Shown one piece after another: positions 35,105-47,849 of a stretch of DNA of 64,000 nt (positions are counted from its first letter, which is position 1; each line of letters starts with the position of its first letter). The notes under the pieces were generated by a model that saw nothing but the letters and a program-made list of their open reading frames with translations, did not search any database and was not told where the DNA came from. Made by a program: the position numbers and the translations under genes. The stretch covers positions 1,798,001-1,862,000 of the forward strand of contig NZ_CP020773.1 in NCBI RefSeq assembly GCF_002101335.1, in the 5' to 3' direction. This stretch comes from Staphylococcus lutrae (GTDB taxonomy: Bacteria > Bacillota > Bacilli > Staphylococcales > Staphylococcaceae).

Positions 35105-35875
35105 ATGCCATCAACATTAGAAATTAAGGACTTACATGTGTCTATTGACGATAAAGAGATCTTAAAAGGTGTTAACTTGACAATCAACACAGGGGAAATT
35201 CATGCCATCATGGGGCCAAACGGTACAGGGAAATCAACACTATCTTCAGCAATTATGGGCCACCCATCATATGAAGTGACACAAGGTGAAGTGTTATTAG
35301 ATGGAGTAAATGTTTTAGAATTAGAAGTTGATGAACGTGCCAAAGCGGGTCTTTTTTTAGCTATGCAATACCCATCAGAAATTACCGGTGTGACGAATGC
35401 AGATTTTATGCGTTCAGCAATTAATGCACAACGTGAAGAGGGTAACGAAATTAACTTAATGCAATTTATCAAACAACTCGATCAAAAAATGGACTTCTTA
35501 GATATGGATAAAGATATGGCGCAACGTTACTTGAACGAAGGATTCTCCGGTGGTGAGAAAAAACGTAACGAAATTTTGCAGTTAATGATGTTACAACCTA
35601 AATTTGCAATTTTAGATGAAATTGACTCTGGTCTCGATATCGATGCTTTAAAAGTGGTTTCAAAAGGAATCAATGAAATGCGTGGCGACAACTTTGGCTC
35701 ACTTATCATTACGCATTACCAACGTCTCTTAAACTATATCACGCCGGATTATGTCCATGTGATGTATAACGGTATCGTTGTTAAATCAGGTGGTGCTGAG
35801 TTAGCGAAACGCCTTGAAGCAGAAGGTTATGAATGGGTTAAAGAAGAATACGAATCAGTAACGGCAAACCAATAA
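35105..35875 (+). CDS. sufC: Fe-S assembly ATPase SufC
   Basis: The 256-residue ABC-type ATPase has Walker [20 protein letters not shown] signature and [10 protein letters not shown]. It drives the SufBCD scaffold for Fe-S cluster building. RBS GGAGGG. First gene of sufCDSUB, the staphylococcal order. Confidence 0.97.
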   Translation: MPSTLEIKDLHVSIDDKEILKGVNLTINTGEIHAIMGPNGTGKSTLSSAIMGHPSYEVTQGEVLLDGVNVLELEVDERAKAGLFLAMQYPSEITGVTNADFMRSAINAQREEGNEINLMQFIKQLDQKMDFLDMDKDMAQRYLNEGFSGGEKKRNEILQLMMLQPKFAILDEIDSGLDIDALKVVSKGINEMRGDNFGSLIITHYQRLLNYITPDYVHVMYNGIVVKSGGAELAKRLEAEGYEWVKEEYESVTANQ

Positions 35876-35896
35876 TCATCACAGGAGGAAATAATT

Positions 35897-38913
<3,017 letters not shown>

Positions 38914-39010
38914 TCGTTTGTGAGAATTTTTTACACAGCGATAACGATAGAGTTGAAAATGAGTTGTCATAAGGCACTCATGAATGAATTAGAAATAGGA
39001 GTGATGATTG

Positions 39011-40408
39011 ATGGCTAAGAAAGCACCTGATGTAGGCGATTATAAATATGGCTTCCATGATGAAGACGTATCGATTTTTAGATCAGAACGTGGCTTAACA
39101 GAAAATATTGTACGTGAAATTTCAAAAATAAAAGATGAACCGGAATGGATGCTCGATTTCCGTTTAAAATCTTTAAAACAGTTTTACAAAATGCCAATGC
39201 CACAATGGGGCGGCGATTTGTCAGAGTTAGATTTTGATGACATCACATATTATGTCAAGCCTTCTGAACGTTCCGAACGTTCTTGGGATGAAGTGCCTGA
39301 AGAAATTAAACGTACTTTCGATAAATTAGGAATTCCAGAAGCAGAGCAAAAATATTTAGCTGGGGTTTCTGCACAATATGAATCTGAAGTTGTTTACCAT
39401 AATATGGAAAAAGAACTTGAAGAAAAAGGGATTATCTTTAAAGATACTGACACAGCTTTAAAAGAAAATGAAGAATTATTTAAAAAATATTTTGCATCGG
39501 TCATCCCTGCTGCAGACAATAAATTTGCGGCTTTAAACTCGGCTGTATGGTCGGGGGGGTCTTTCATTTACGTGCCGAAAAATATTAAATTAGACACACC
39601 ACTTCAAGCGTATTTCCGTATTAACTCAGAAAACATGGGACAATTTGAGCGTACGTTGATTATTGCTGATGAAGGCGCATCTGTAAATTATGTTGAAGGT
39701 TGTACAGCACCGGTATACACAACGAATTCACTACACTCAGCAGTTGTTGAAATCATTGTTCACAAAGATGCACATGTTCGTTATACAACGATTCAAAACT
39801 GGGCGAATAACGTCTATAATCTTGTAACGAAGCGTACGTTTGTCCATGAAAATGGAAATATGGAATGGGTTGATGGTAACTTAGGCTCTAAGTTAACGAT
39901 GAAATATCCATCATGTGTATTGCTTGGCGAAGGTGCGAAAGGAAGCACACTTTCTATCGCATTTGCCGGTAAAGGTCAAGTTCAAGATGCTGGGGCTAAA
40001 ATGATTCACAAAGCACCGAATACTTCTTCAACCATCGTCTCTAAGTCAATTTCAAAAGACGGCGGTAAAGTTGTTTATCGTGGTATTGTACATTTTGGAC
40101 GTAAAGCAAAAGGTGCCCGTTCAAACATTGAATGTGATACGTTAATTCTTGATAACAAGTCAACATCTGATACGATCCCATATAATGAAATTTTCAATGA
40201 CAACATCTCTTTAGAACATGAAGCAAAAGTATCTAAAGTTTCAGAAGAACAACTTTTCTACTTGATGTCTCGTGGTATTTCGGAAGAAGAAGCGACTGAA
40301 ATGATCGTTATGGGCTTCATTGAACCATTTACAAAAGAATTACCAATGGAATATGCTGTCGAAATGAACCGTTTGATTAAATTCGAAATGGAGGGCAGCA
40401 TCGGATAA
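39011..40408 (+). CDS. sufB: Fe-S scaffold protein SufB
   Basis: The 465-residue protein is nearly identical in pattern to S. aureus SufB ([17 protein letters not shown] start, [29 protein letters not shown]). It assembles the nascent cluster with SufCD. The ATG at 39011 is chosen by that match. A terminator follows and marks the end of the operon. Confidence 0.97.
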   Translation: MAKKAPDVGDYKYGFHDEDVSIFRSERGLTENIVREISKIKDEPEWMLDFRLKSLKQFYKMPMPQWGGDLSELDFDDITYYVKPSERSERSWDEVPEEIKRTFDKLGIPEAEQKYLAGVSAQYESEVVYHNMEKELEEKGIIFKDTDTALKENEELFKKYFASVIPAADNKFAALNSAVWSGGSFIYVPKNIKLDTPLQAYFRINSENMGQFERTLIIADEGASVNYVEGCTAPVYTTNSLHSAVVEIIVHKDAHVRYTTIQNWANNVYNLVTKRTFVHENGNMEWVDGNLGSKLTMKYPSCVLLGEGAKGSTLSIAFAGKGQVQDAGAKMIHKAPNTSSTIVSKSISKDGGKVVYRGIVHFGRKAKGARSNIECDTLILDNKSTSDTIPYNEIFNDNISLEHEAKVSKVSEEQLFYLMSRGISEEEATEMIVMGFIEPFTKELPMEYAVEMNRLIKFEMEGSIG

Positions 40409-40431
40409 TTGATTGTTGCCAACGCAGATTT

Positions 40432-40474
40432 AAAAAGGTGACAAGGTGGAAAACCCACTTTGTCACCTTTTTTT
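40432..40474 (+). terminator. Terminator of the suf operon
   Basis: AAAGGTGACAAGGTGG pairs with CCACTTTGTCACCTTT, followed by TTTT. It is the last host sequence before the accessory region. Confidence 0.92.
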
Positions 40475-40483
40475 CGGGCTCTT

Positions 40484-40623
40484 TGGTTAGGGGATGACCT
40501 TTTTAATCATAATGATATAACATTAATGTTAGAATGTGATAACTCTTGTCCTAGTGAGATTTATAATAATTTTAAGATTAATGCTTCCAAAATATTTAGT
40601 CATTATTTTATATACAATGGTAT
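40484..40623 (+). pseudogene. Remnant ORF cut by the IS21-family element
   Basis: An open frame (including DDLFNHNDITLMLECDNS) runs into the IS21 left end at 40623. With IS and one GGTAT copy removed, it continues 3 codons to a TGA, then in the same frame through 42836-43042. This suggests a decayed gene interrupted by the IS. The product is not recognised. Confidence 0.3.
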
Positions 40624-40745
40624 TGTAAATGGCGGTTATAAAATGTAGGAAAATGGCGGAATGAAAATGCTGTTTTTCCTACATTTTTTATTTTCTAAAA
40701 TATATAATCATGTCTTAACTCAATCTTTGAATGGAGGTTGTTTGA

Positions 40746-41981
40746 TTGAGACATGATATATACGAAGGAGTGTCATTTTACATTATGAAAGGCATAAAAC
40801 CAAATTACGCTGAGCTGGCTAGACAATATCATTGCGATCCAAGGACAGTAAAAAAATATTATGAGGCTGGGAAAGGCAATGAGTTGAAAAAATTAAAAAC
40901 AAGAAAAACGACAAAGAGAGTATCAAAATTAGAACCCTATAAAACGCTCATAGACGAAAAATTAGAGCTAGGTTGTACGGCTATGGCGATTTATAAATAT
41001 ATTACTAAAAAAGGGTATGAAGGCAAATATACGATTCTAAGAGAATATTGTAAGAATAAAAAAGGAAAGGAAATTAAAAAAGCAACTATACGGGTAGAAG
41101 CACGACCCGGTATAGCTGCTCAAGTAGACTGGAAAGAAGATATGGTCATGCATGATAAATTTGGGAAACGTTATCAATTTAATATCTTTCTTTACGTTCT
41201 ACACTATTCAAAAATGAAGTATATCACATTAACTTGGGATAGAAAACAAGATACATTATTTCAATGTTTGAAAGAATCTTTTGAGTACACTGGAGGTGTT
41301 CCTAAGGAGATATGGTTCGATAATATGAAAACGGTCGTTGATCGTCCTAGAACACAATATAGAAAAGTGGTATTTAACGCCCTTTTTCATCAATTTAGTA
41401 AAGATGCAAACTTTGAACCCATCGCGTGTAGGCCTTATAGGCCGCAAACCAAGGGCTCTGTGGAATCTTTAGCTAAATTTGTGGAACAACGTTTAAGGCC
41501 CTACGATTACGAATTTTATGACGCTGTTGAACTTATCAGTCTTGTCAATCACTTTTGTCATGAAATGAACCATAACGAAATATCGCAAGCAACTGACTGC
41601 TATCCAATTGATTTATTCAATTCTGAAGAAAAACATCTATTGAACCCGTTTAATGTGCAGTTACTAGACACCTATGTCGAAGATGAATGCATTCGAATCG
41701 TTTCTAAAGAGTCGATGGTTAATTTTAGAAAAGGTAAATATTCAGTACCTACAAAGTTTATTGGAGAGGAGGTTCAATTAATCTTTAATGAATTGACTGA
41801 CGAATTATCCATCTACTTTGATGCCGAGTTAATTAGAACCCATCATTTATCGGAAAAGAAATTCAATTATGTTACCGAAGATATGTGTGAGATATTGAAG
41901 TCTGATGCATTCAAGCACAAAGACGATCAAGAAATTCTTACTTATATCGAAGATTCATTATTAAAATATGACGAGGTGTAG
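40746..41981 (+). CDS. istA: IS21-family transposase IstA
   Basis: The 411-residue DDE transposase has an N-terminal HTH (YAELARQYHCDPRTVKKYY) and the rve core with DWKED, WFDNMKT and CRPYRPQTKGSVES. TTG start behind TGGAGG. It overlaps the istB ORF region and needs the IstB ATPase. Confidence 0.93.
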   Translation: MRHDIYEGVSFYIMKGIKPNYAELARQYHCDPRTVKKYYEAGKGNELKKLKTRKTTKRVSKLEPYKTLIDEKLELGCTAMAIYKYITKKGYEGKYTILREYCKNKKGKEIKKATIRVEARPGIAAQVDWKEDMVMHDKFGKRYQFNIFLYVLHYSKMKYITLTWDRKQDTLFQCLKESFEYTGGVPKEIWFDNMKTVVDRPRTQYRKVVFNALFHQFSKDANFEPIACRPYRPQTKGSVESLAKFVEQRLRPYDYEFYDAVELISLVNHFCHEMNHNEISQATDCYPIDLFNSEEKHLLNPFNVQLLDTYVEDECIRIVSKESMVNFRKGKYSVPTKFIGEEVQLIFNELTDELSIYFDAELIRTHHLSEKKFNYVTEDMCEILKSDAFKHKDDQEILTYIEDSLLKYDEV

Positions 41982-41991
41982 GAGAACAGAT

Positions 41992-42759
41992 ATGTATACA
42001 GACCATCAAAAGCTATTAGAAAATTTTCAACTGCTCAATCTAAAAATGATTAAAGACTATTATCCGAAGTATTTAGAATCACTATCCAAGAATCAAAAAT
42101 CTTTAACTGAAATTTTACTTGAGTTGACAGAAAAGGAAGTAGAATATCAAGCTGAACAAAAATTTAAACGCGCTATTAAGTTAGCACGTTTCCCTAAGGT
42201 TAAATATTTAAGTGACTTTGATTTCACGTTTCAACCAAGCATTAATAAACAAGAAATACTCACATTAAAATCCATGCATTTTCTAGAGAAGAATATCAAT
42301 ATATGCTTCTTAGGTAATAGTGGTGTCGGTAAGACACATCTAGCAATATCGCTAGGCGTAGAAGCCTGTAAACAAAATATCAAAACTCGATTCTATACTT
42401 TTAAAGAGTTAATTGAACTCTTAACCACTTCAGAGGAGAAAGGAATCACCAATAAAACTTTAAAACAATTAAACAGAATTGAACTGCTTATCATTGATGA
42501 AATAGGCTATACCCCCATCTCAAAAGAACAGGCAGACCTCTTCTATCAATTGATGTCACTCAGGTATGAAATGAAATCCACAATCATAACGACGAATATC
42601 CCATTTTCTAGTTGGGGAGACTCATTTAGTAACAAGATAGCGTCAGCAGCCATTATTGATAGACTTATTCACCATTCAAAAATATTTAAAATTACAGGCG
42701 ATTCATACCGACTTAAAGACTATAAAAGTGAAAAAAGTTTAAACATACGTCATTCTTAA
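41992..42759 (+). CDS. istB: IS21-family ATPase IstB
   Basis: The 255-residue AAA+ helper has Walker A GNSGVGKTH and Walker B LLIIDEIGY. The ATG at 41992 follows GTAGGAG. It works with IstA for target capture. Confidence 0.92.
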   Translation: MYTDHQKLLENFQLLNLKMIKDYYPKYLESLSKNQKSLTEILLELTEKEVEYQAEQKFKRAIKLARFPKVKYLSDFDFTFQPSINKQEILTLKSMHFLEKNINICFLGNSGVGKTHLAISLGVEACKQNIKTRFYTFKELIELLTTSEEKGITNKTLKQLNRIELLIIDEIGYTPISKEQADLFYQLMSLRYEMKSTIITTNIPFSSWGDSFSNKIASAAIIDRLIHHSKIFKITGDSYRLKDYKSEKSLNIRHS

Positions 42760-42825
42760 ACCGCCAAAAAACGACATTTTCAAACCGCCATAAAACAACA
42801 TTTTCAAACCGCTATTGACAGGTAT

Positions 42826-43423
42826 TTCACCATGATTGAAAGATAGATCCGAAAATAGCGCACTAGAAGAAATCACTTCTTTCTTACAACACCTTCATTT
42901 ATTTTTAAAGGTATTTTTTCGCTTCTTTAAATCGACATACAATGAAATGGCTCCGCTAAATAATACAGATAAAGGGATTAAGCATAAAAAAACATCAAAA
43001 CCTTTATATAAGCAAAAGGTAATTTTAATCTTGAATTTTTAAGTGTCTTGTCACATAAACCTAGCGATGCTCAAAAATCAAAAAGCTGCAACATTCATCT
43101 CAATTTTGAAATAGATCGGAAAGATCATTAAATCTCATCAACACAAGCCCCATGAGAAACATCCTATTAAATGTAATAGCAATCTATACGATTAGAAATA
43201 AACATCCCTTCCCAAAACAATTTATTTCTAAAAATTTCCAATTATTAAAATAACATTCGAAATTGCGTTTTAGAATACACCCCATAAGAGAGACTCAAGT
43301 ACTCACTTGATGGCGTGTGTTTTATCCTTCTAATGTATTGGAAAAATCATTTATTCCTCTACCAAAAGCATTAAACTTCATACATTGTCATAAGAACAAG
43401 TGACTTTCTACTCAGATTGGAAC
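42826..43423. other. Gene-poor stretch between IS21 and the ABC-F gene
   Basis: Apart from the continuation of the remnant ORF (42836-43042, TTG start, no ribosome site), there is no credible gene. A hairpin at 43274-43323 (ATACACCCCAT...ATGGCGTGTG with inner CAAGT/ACTTG) lies downstream of the ABC-F gene and could be its terminator. Confidence 0.4.
43274..43323. terminator. Possible terminator after the RiPP operon
   Basis: ACACCCCAT pairs with ATGGCGTGT (one mismatch), with an inner stem CAAGT/ACTTG. A T-run is better on the plus strand, so its direction is uncertain. Confidence 0.4.
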
Positions 43424-44893
43424 TTATATTCTTTGTAGACGCGCATTTTTAATCTCCCAAACTTGCGTGGCAACTTTGTCTACAAAGGCTTGATCATGTG
43501 TTGTAAAGATAACCGTGCCTTTATAACTCATCAAAAGATTTTCAAGCGCTTCTATTGTGTAAACATCCATAAAATTCGTAGGTTCATCTAAAATTAATAC
43601 GTTAGAGGGTTCTAATAACAATTTGGCGATACTCAGTTTAGTCGCTTCTCCCCCACTTAATTCATTCATTTTTTTCGTATTGATTTCGAGTTGGCTAAAT
43701 CCAAGGTTTAAAAGAACCGTTTTAATCAAGCTGTTTTCATAATCACTTTTCTCTTCAAGATACTTAATCAATGTTTGATCGTCATCCAAAATATAACCCA
43801 TTTGTTCATAAACTTTAATTTTAGCATTTTTAGAAATAGTCATTCCTTCTTCATTTCTAATTATATAATTGAGAAGAGAGGTTTTACCCGTGCCATTATC
43901 ACCTATAATCGCTATTTTTTCGCCTTTTTCAAATTGAAAGCTAAGACGATTAAAAATTGTTTTATCGTTAATTGTGAGTGTGATGTCCTCGCCCATAATA
44001 GGAAACCTTTTATGCATTTCCAAACTTTTTACAGTAGGAAACTCAATTTGAGGAAGCTCTCCAATTGTTAAATCCTCTCCTATATTTTCTATTCTTTTCT
44101 CAATATTTTTAGCATTTTTAAAAATACTTTTCTGTACAGTATCTTTTTGTTTTGAGGCTGCTAAACGATTCGGTTTAATATGACGCTTTCTCTGCTTTTT
44201 GCTTATTTTTTCAATACTTTCTGCTTGCTTTCTTTTTTCTTCCAAAGATTTTTGTAACCTCTTCCTTTCTTTTTGCTTCTTATCATTTTCATTTTTAACA
44301 GCTTCTAACATTTCATTTTTCTGTTGCATATAATCGTCATAGTTCCCTAAATATACATTAATTTGTCCATCTTCAATTTCCCATATTTGCGTTGCAATTT
44401 CATTGATAAAATCTCTATCGTGACTCACAAATATGACTAAGCCATAATGGTAATTTAGAATAGATTTCAACTGATTTATCCCTTTATAATCCATATGAGT
44501 AGTAGGTTCATCTAATAATAAACCTTCAGTATAATAAGACAGACCTTCTGTTAAAAGTAGCTTACGTTTTTCTCCCCCACTTAAGTGTGTCATTGTAATA
44601 TCTGGAACATGAAATTTTGATAGCAACTCAAAATCTAATGTATTGGTATCTACTGTCAGTTGATCATATTCAATTTGAGGAATATATGTCATTTTAATAT
44701 ATGTTTTGATGGTCCCTTCATGCGGAGTGATAATACCATGAATCAGCTTTAAAAGTGTTGTTTTCCCAGAACCATTCTTTCCTACGATGGCTATCCTTTC
44801 ATTTTTATAAGCCGCTAACGTTTTAATTGTAATCAGCGCTTTTGTGCCGTACGTAAATTTCACATTTTCCAATTTAATTGCTAAATTATTCAT
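43424..44893 (-). CDS. Msr-type ABC-F ribosome protection protein
   Basis: The 489-residue protein has two ABC domains with no membrane helices: Walker A GKNGSGKTT and GDNGTGKTS, signatures LSGGE twice, and ILDEPTNFMD. A charged Lys/Glu-rich interdomain linker lies at about 185-285. Length and patterns (KPNRLAASKQKDTVQKS) resemble Msr(A)/(C) antibiotic-resistance ABC-Fs that displace drugs from the 50S exit tunnel. It follows the HPrK-like gene by 10 nt behind AGGGGTGAG, so it is the last gene of the RiPP operon. A self-immunity role is inferred; macrolide/streptogramin resistance is possible. Confidence 0.85.
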   Translation of the reverse strand: MNNLAIKLENVKFTYGTKALITIKTLAAYKNERIAIVGKNGSGKTTLLKLIHGIITPHEGTIKTYIKMTYIPQIEYDQLTVDTNTLDFELLSKFHVPDITMTHLSGGEKRKLLLTEGLSYYTEGLLLDEPTTHMDYKGINQLKSILNYHYGLVIFVSHDRDFINEIATQIWEIEDGQINVYLGNYDDYMQQKNEMLEAVKNENDKKQKERKRLQKSLEEKRKQAESIEKISKKQRKRHIKPNRLAASKQKDTVQKSIFKNAKNIEKRIENIGEDLTIGELPQIEFPTVKSLEMHKRFPIMGEDITLTINDKTIFNRLSFQFEKGEKIAIIGDNGTGKTSLLNYIIRNEEGMTISKNAKIKVYEQMGYILDDDQTLIKYLEEKSDYENSLIKTVLLNLGFSQLEINTKKMNELSGGEATKLSIAKLLLEPSNVLILDEPTNFMDVYTIEALENLLMSYKGTVIFTTHDQAFVDKVATQVWEIKNARLQRI

Positions 44894-44903
44894 GCTCTCA
44901 CCC

Positions 44904-45761
44904 CTAGATGTCTAACACCTTTAAGACGTCATTTAAATCTCTAACGTTAATTTTAGCTGGTGTTTTTTTTAATTGTAAATATATTTTCATAAGAGTATTT
45001 ACTATATCCATTGAAATACAAGCTTGTTTTAAAAATAATTTAAAAAAATCTTCTGGACTATCGACGTCTTTAAAATTGTCGCTTATAAAATAAATCTCAT
45101 CGATATAACTGGCTTTTTCGAAAAATGACCAATCATTTACATCAGTTATGTGAATTAGAGCGGTTTGCAATCCATTTGCTAATGAAAAAAAAGGGGGGGA
45201 ATTATCTTTATCTATAAGTAATCTCTGAATTCTTTTTTCAAAAAGAAATTTATTAGTATTTCTGATTCCTATTGGCTTTTTAAAAGGGAGAATGGAACCA
45301 TCTATATTATTTATCACTACCAAATCATCACTGATAAGTTTACATTTTAAATCCATTAATTCCATTATTAAAGTTGTTTTACCTGATTTACTTGGTCCCA
45401 AAATAACAACTGTTTTATTTTTTATACGAATTGCACATCCATGAAAAAAAGAAAACTGTTTTTGAAAAAATGGTACAGTAATAGGAGGTAAAAAAGTCAC
45501 TTTATCGGTCCACTTTTTCATCATTTTTTTTGATTTACCATGGGTTATCTTTATATTGTTGTTATCTATTAACTCACTCAATAAATATTTATTATTTCCA
45601 TTGTTCTCTATTTTAACGTAATAAATTGGTTTTAAACCGGATTCATCTATATATTCTCTATAGATATAGGTAATTTGATTTAACACATTCAAGTCATTAG
45701 TCTCAATATTAATTAAATTATTATAAAAGTTAAAATTTTTCTCATAAGACTTACAAATCAT
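44904..45761 (-). CDS. HPr kinase-like protein of the RiPP cluster
   Basis: The 285-residue protein has a central P-loop GPSKSGKTTLIMEL (about 124-137) followed by KCKLISDDLVVI, the HPrK/P core pattern. It lacks the full HPrK N-terminal domain. Such HPrK-like proteins occur in lasso-peptide (paeninodin-type) clusters, where one phosphorylates the precursor. It overlaps the PqqD-like gene by 11 nt (ATG within its end), so they are coupled. Phosphorylation of the 43-aa peptide is a testable guess. Confidence 0.72.
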   Translation of the reverse strand: MICKSYEKNFNFYNNLINIETNDLNVLNQITYIYREYIDESGLKPIYYVKIENNGNNKYLLSELIDNNNIKITHGKSKKMMKKWTDKVTFLPPITVPFFQKQFSFFHGCAIRIKNKTVVILGPSKSGKTTLIMELMDLKCKLISDDLVVINNIDGSILPFKKPIGIRNTNKFLFEKRIQRLLIDKDNSPPFFSLANGLQTALIHITDVNDWSFFEKASYIDEIYFISDNFKDVDSPEDFFKLFLKQACISMDIVNTLMKIYLQLKKTPAKINVRDLNDVLKVLDI

Positions 45762-46005
45762 GCTCTTTATTTACACTTTCATTGAATTCACGTATTGTAT
45801 TGAAAATTTGTTTTTTTACTTCCGATTTTTGTTCATCTACAATACTGTATGATTCTAATATATATTTATATATCCATTCCTGATCTTTTCCATTGATGTA
45901 ATTATCTATAATTAAGGTTGCAGTTTCATTTAAAAAAATAGGATCTTCATCTTCGATATCTAAAATAGCTGTGTTATCTGTTAAAATTAAATTGTATTTT
46001 TTCAT
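45751..46005 (-). CDS. PqqD-like RiPP recognition protein
   Basis: The 84-residue protein (longer by three residues if the first of two ATGs at 46014 is used) has the PqqD pattern: a short beta start, DEDPIFLNETATLIID and a helical C-terminal half. Stand-alone PqqD proteins bind leader peptides of RiPP precursors. It is the first gene after the precursor and its terminator. Start by GGATGAT 5 nt upstream of ATG 46005. Confidence 0.72.
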   Translation of the reverse strand: MKKYNLILTDNTAILDIEDEDPIFLNETATLIIDNYINGKDQEWIYKYILESYSIVDEQKSEVKKQIFNTIREFNESVNKEHDL

Positions 46006-46031
46006 ATACATCATCCAATCTTATAAATATT

Positions 46032-46066
46032 AAAAAAGAATAAAGAGATAAACTCTTTATTCTTTT
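46032..46066 (-). terminator. Terminator directly after the precursor gene
   Basis: On the minus strand AAAAGAATAAAGAG pairs perfectly with CTCTTTATTCTTTT and ends in T6. It begins 7 nt after the peptide stop. Partial read-through here would give more precursor than enzyme mRNA, a common RiPP arrangement. Confidence 0.88.
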
Positions 46067-46073
46067 GGTGTGG

Positions 46074-46205
46074 CTAGCGTCCTCCTATTATAAGCTCGCC
46101 TCTATGCGCACCACTCGCATATAGTGAAGATTCTACCGTCAAACCTTTAGTTTTAATACTTTTTACTTCTAACTTACTAATTTTAGGCTTCTTCCATTGT
46201 TTCAT
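46074..46205 (-). CDS. Putative RiPP precursor peptide (43 aa)
   Basis: The peptide is encoded behind an excellent AAAGGGGGTGATT site. Its N-terminal part (K-Q-W-K-K-P-K-I-x-x-L-x-V, residues 2-14) resembles the leader motif KxWxKPxLxxLxV of Firmicutes precursors bound by PqqD-like proteins. The C-terminal part is SSLYASGAHRGELIIGGR. It has no Cys, so lanthionines are impossible, but has Ser26, Ser27, Ser31 and Thr23 for dehydration or phosphorylation. A terminator and the PqqD gene follow. The leader-core border is unknown. Confidence 0.72.
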   Translation of the reverse strand: MKQWKKPKISKLEVKSIKTKGLTVESSLYASGAHRGELIIGGR

Positions 46206-46517
46206 TATAATCACCCCCTTTCAATTCATTGTAGCTTTTGATTACCGGAAAATTATATTCCTTTTTAATTTTAAATTTAGATTTAATTTTATAATATTGA
46301 TTAAAATCAAAATGTTTATTAATATCGAAACTCAAACTCAACTTATGTTTAGGAATAAGGATTTCCACATTGTTAATGAATTGTCTATTATAAATATATT
46401 TTTTGCCATATGTTTTACTTCCAATTATTAATGTATTATAACTATCTGCCATTTGTTCAACAAATAACTCAGCAGAGCTGCATGTAGTATTAGAAACTAA
46501 TAAACTAATTTTGGATT
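46183..46517 (-). pseudogene. C-terminal part of an S41-type peptidase, cut by IS3
   Basis: From the IS3 edge the frame reads SLLVSNTTCSSAELFVEQ, then LIIGSKTYGKKYIYN. This is the S41 (tail-specific/CtpA) pattern around the catalytic Ser and TyGKG motifs. About 110 residues remain. The end overlaps the precursor gene by 23 nt. The upstream, Gly-Gly core-bearing half is missing. It may have been the leader peptidase. Confidence 0.7.
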
Positions 46518-46628
46518 TGTGTCAAGAAATCGGACACAGTGAATTTATAATTTTACCTCGCTCTGCTCGGTTTCCTATTCAAAAATAAACTTATTAAATC
46601 ATATAAGTTCATTTTTAAACAGGTCATT

Positions 46629-47444
46629 TTATGAAAACATTTTTTCAAATTCAAGTGGACTTAGATAATTTAGTGTTGAATGAATTCTTTTGGAATTATA
46701 GAATGTCACAATATATTCTATAATACTAAACATTGCCTCATTACGCGTTTGAAAATTACAATGATGAATGAGTTCTTTCTTTATTATACTGTGAAATGAC
46801 TCTATACACGCATTGTCATAACAATTTCCCTTCCGACTCATACTCGTTATTATTTCGTTTTCTCTTAATATATTTTGATATTCTATTGAGGCATATTGAC
46901 TTCCTCTATCAGAATGGTGTATTAAACCTGCTGTTGGCTTCTGTGCAGTAAATGCTCTTTCTAGTGCTGAAATCACTAAATCTTTCGTCATTCTGTTCGA
47001 CATTGACCAACCTATTATTCTTCTTGAGAATAAATCCATCACTGTTGCGAGATACACCCATCCTTCCCGTGTATAAATATAGGTAATATCTGATACCCAT
47101 ACCACACCTGGCTTTTCAACTTTAAATCGTTGGTTTAGTAAATTCGGATATATTGGTAGATTGTGTTTAGAATCTGTTGTTGCTTTATATTTCTTCTTTG
47201 TGATTGATCTGATACCCATTTCTTTCATCAATCTTGTTACTGTACGCTGTGAAACCTTTATTCCTTCTTTCATCAGTTCCTTTGTGATTTTTGGACTGCC
47301 GTACCTTTTTTGACTTCCAATATAAACTTTATAGATTTCCTTTTTTAATCTATCACGTCTCTTTTGTTGTGATGAAGCTGGACGTTTTTTCCAATCATAA
47401 TATCCACTTTTTGAAACACCTAATACTTTGCACATCTTAGTCAC
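46629..47444 (-). CDS. IS3-family transposase OrfB
   Basis: The 271-residue DDE integrase domain has [19 protein letters not shown] and [17 protein letters not shown]. It is made as an OrfAB fusion by -1 frameshift from orfA; the region between is open in the -1 frame ([15 protein letters not shown]). Confidence 0.92.
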   Translation of the reverse strand: MTKMCKVLGVSKSGYYDWKKRPASSQQKRRDRLKKEIYKVYIGSQKRYGSPKITKELMKEGIKVSQRTVTRLMKEMGIRSITKKKYKATTDSKHNLPIYPNLLNQRFKVEKPGVVWVSDITYIYTREGWVYLATVMDLFSRRIIGWSMSNRMTKDLVISALERAFTAQKPTAGLIHHSDRGSQYASIEYQNILRENEIITSMSRKGNCYDNACIESFHSIIKKELIHHCNFQTRNEAMFSIIEYIVTFYNSKRIHSTLNYLSPLEFEKMFS

Positions 47445-47482
47445 ACGAAATTCGTGCCGGTGTTGATATATAAATTCATAAA

Positions 47483-47770
47483 TTATTTCTGGTCTTTGGC
47501 AAAGATGTGCATAGCCTTTTTTAATATTCGATTCTCTTCTTCAAGTTCCTTAAGTCGCTTTTGTAATTCGACTTCTGTTTGTTTTACTGGTGTTAATTTA
47601 CCGCTACCAACAAAAGATGCTTCGCCACCTTCACGATACTTACTCAGCCATTTTGTAAGTGTTTGTATCGGTATATCAAGGTCTCTTGAGACCTCAGTCG
47701 CTTTTCTACCTGATTCAACCAGTTTTATTGCTTCCATCTTAAAGTTATGCTCATATCTTCTCTTAGTCAT
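47483..47770 (-). CDS. IS3-family OrfA (helix-turn-helix)
   Basis: The 95-residue protein has the HTH_Tnp_1 fold ([22 protein letters not shown]) and a leucine zipper ([12 protein letters not shown]). The frameshift site TTA AAA AAG lies in the zipper. ATG at 47770 follows GGGAG. Confidence 0.9.
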   Translation of the reverse strand: MTKRRYEHNFKMEAIKLVESGRKATEVSRDLDIPIQTLTKWLSKYREGGEASFVGSGKLTPVKQTEVELQKRLKELEEENRILKKAMHIFAKDQK

Positions 47771-47849
47771 GACAGACACTCCCGTAAATTAATAATATTA
47801 TTATAAACTATTTATTATCAATTCGCTGTGTCCGTTAATGAGTCTAACA

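Larger units (their letters stand above)
40624..42820 (+). mobile_element. IS21-family insertion sequence
   Basis: The 2197-bp element has istA and istB. Its ends match over about 50 bp (TGTAAATGGCGG at the left; TGTCAATAGCGG as reverse complement at the right), including internal repeats GGCGG..TGAAAATG typical of IS21. A 5-bp target duplication GGTAT is present at 40619-40623 and 42821-42825. It is intact and probably active. Confidence 0.93.
46518..47849 (-). mobile_element. IS3-family insertion sequence in the S41 gene
   Basis: The approximately 1332-bp element has orfA and orfB joined by an A AAA AAG slippery site (minus strand; plus 47516-47522). Its ends share CGGACACAGTGAATT/CGGACACAGCGAATT as inverted repeat and start TGT. 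No target duplication is apparent, so a deletion or recombination may have followed insertion. Confidence 0.85.

Noticed and set aside
42836..43042. 68-aa ORF after IS21 as an independent gene
   Set aside because: TTG start without ribosome site; better explained as the continuation of a decayed ORF interrupted by the IS.
43424..46205. Calling the locus a lasso peptide cluster
   Set aside because: PqqD, HPrK and the leader motif fit, but there is no AsnB-like cyclase or transglutaminase-like B2 peptidase, and a LanB is present instead.
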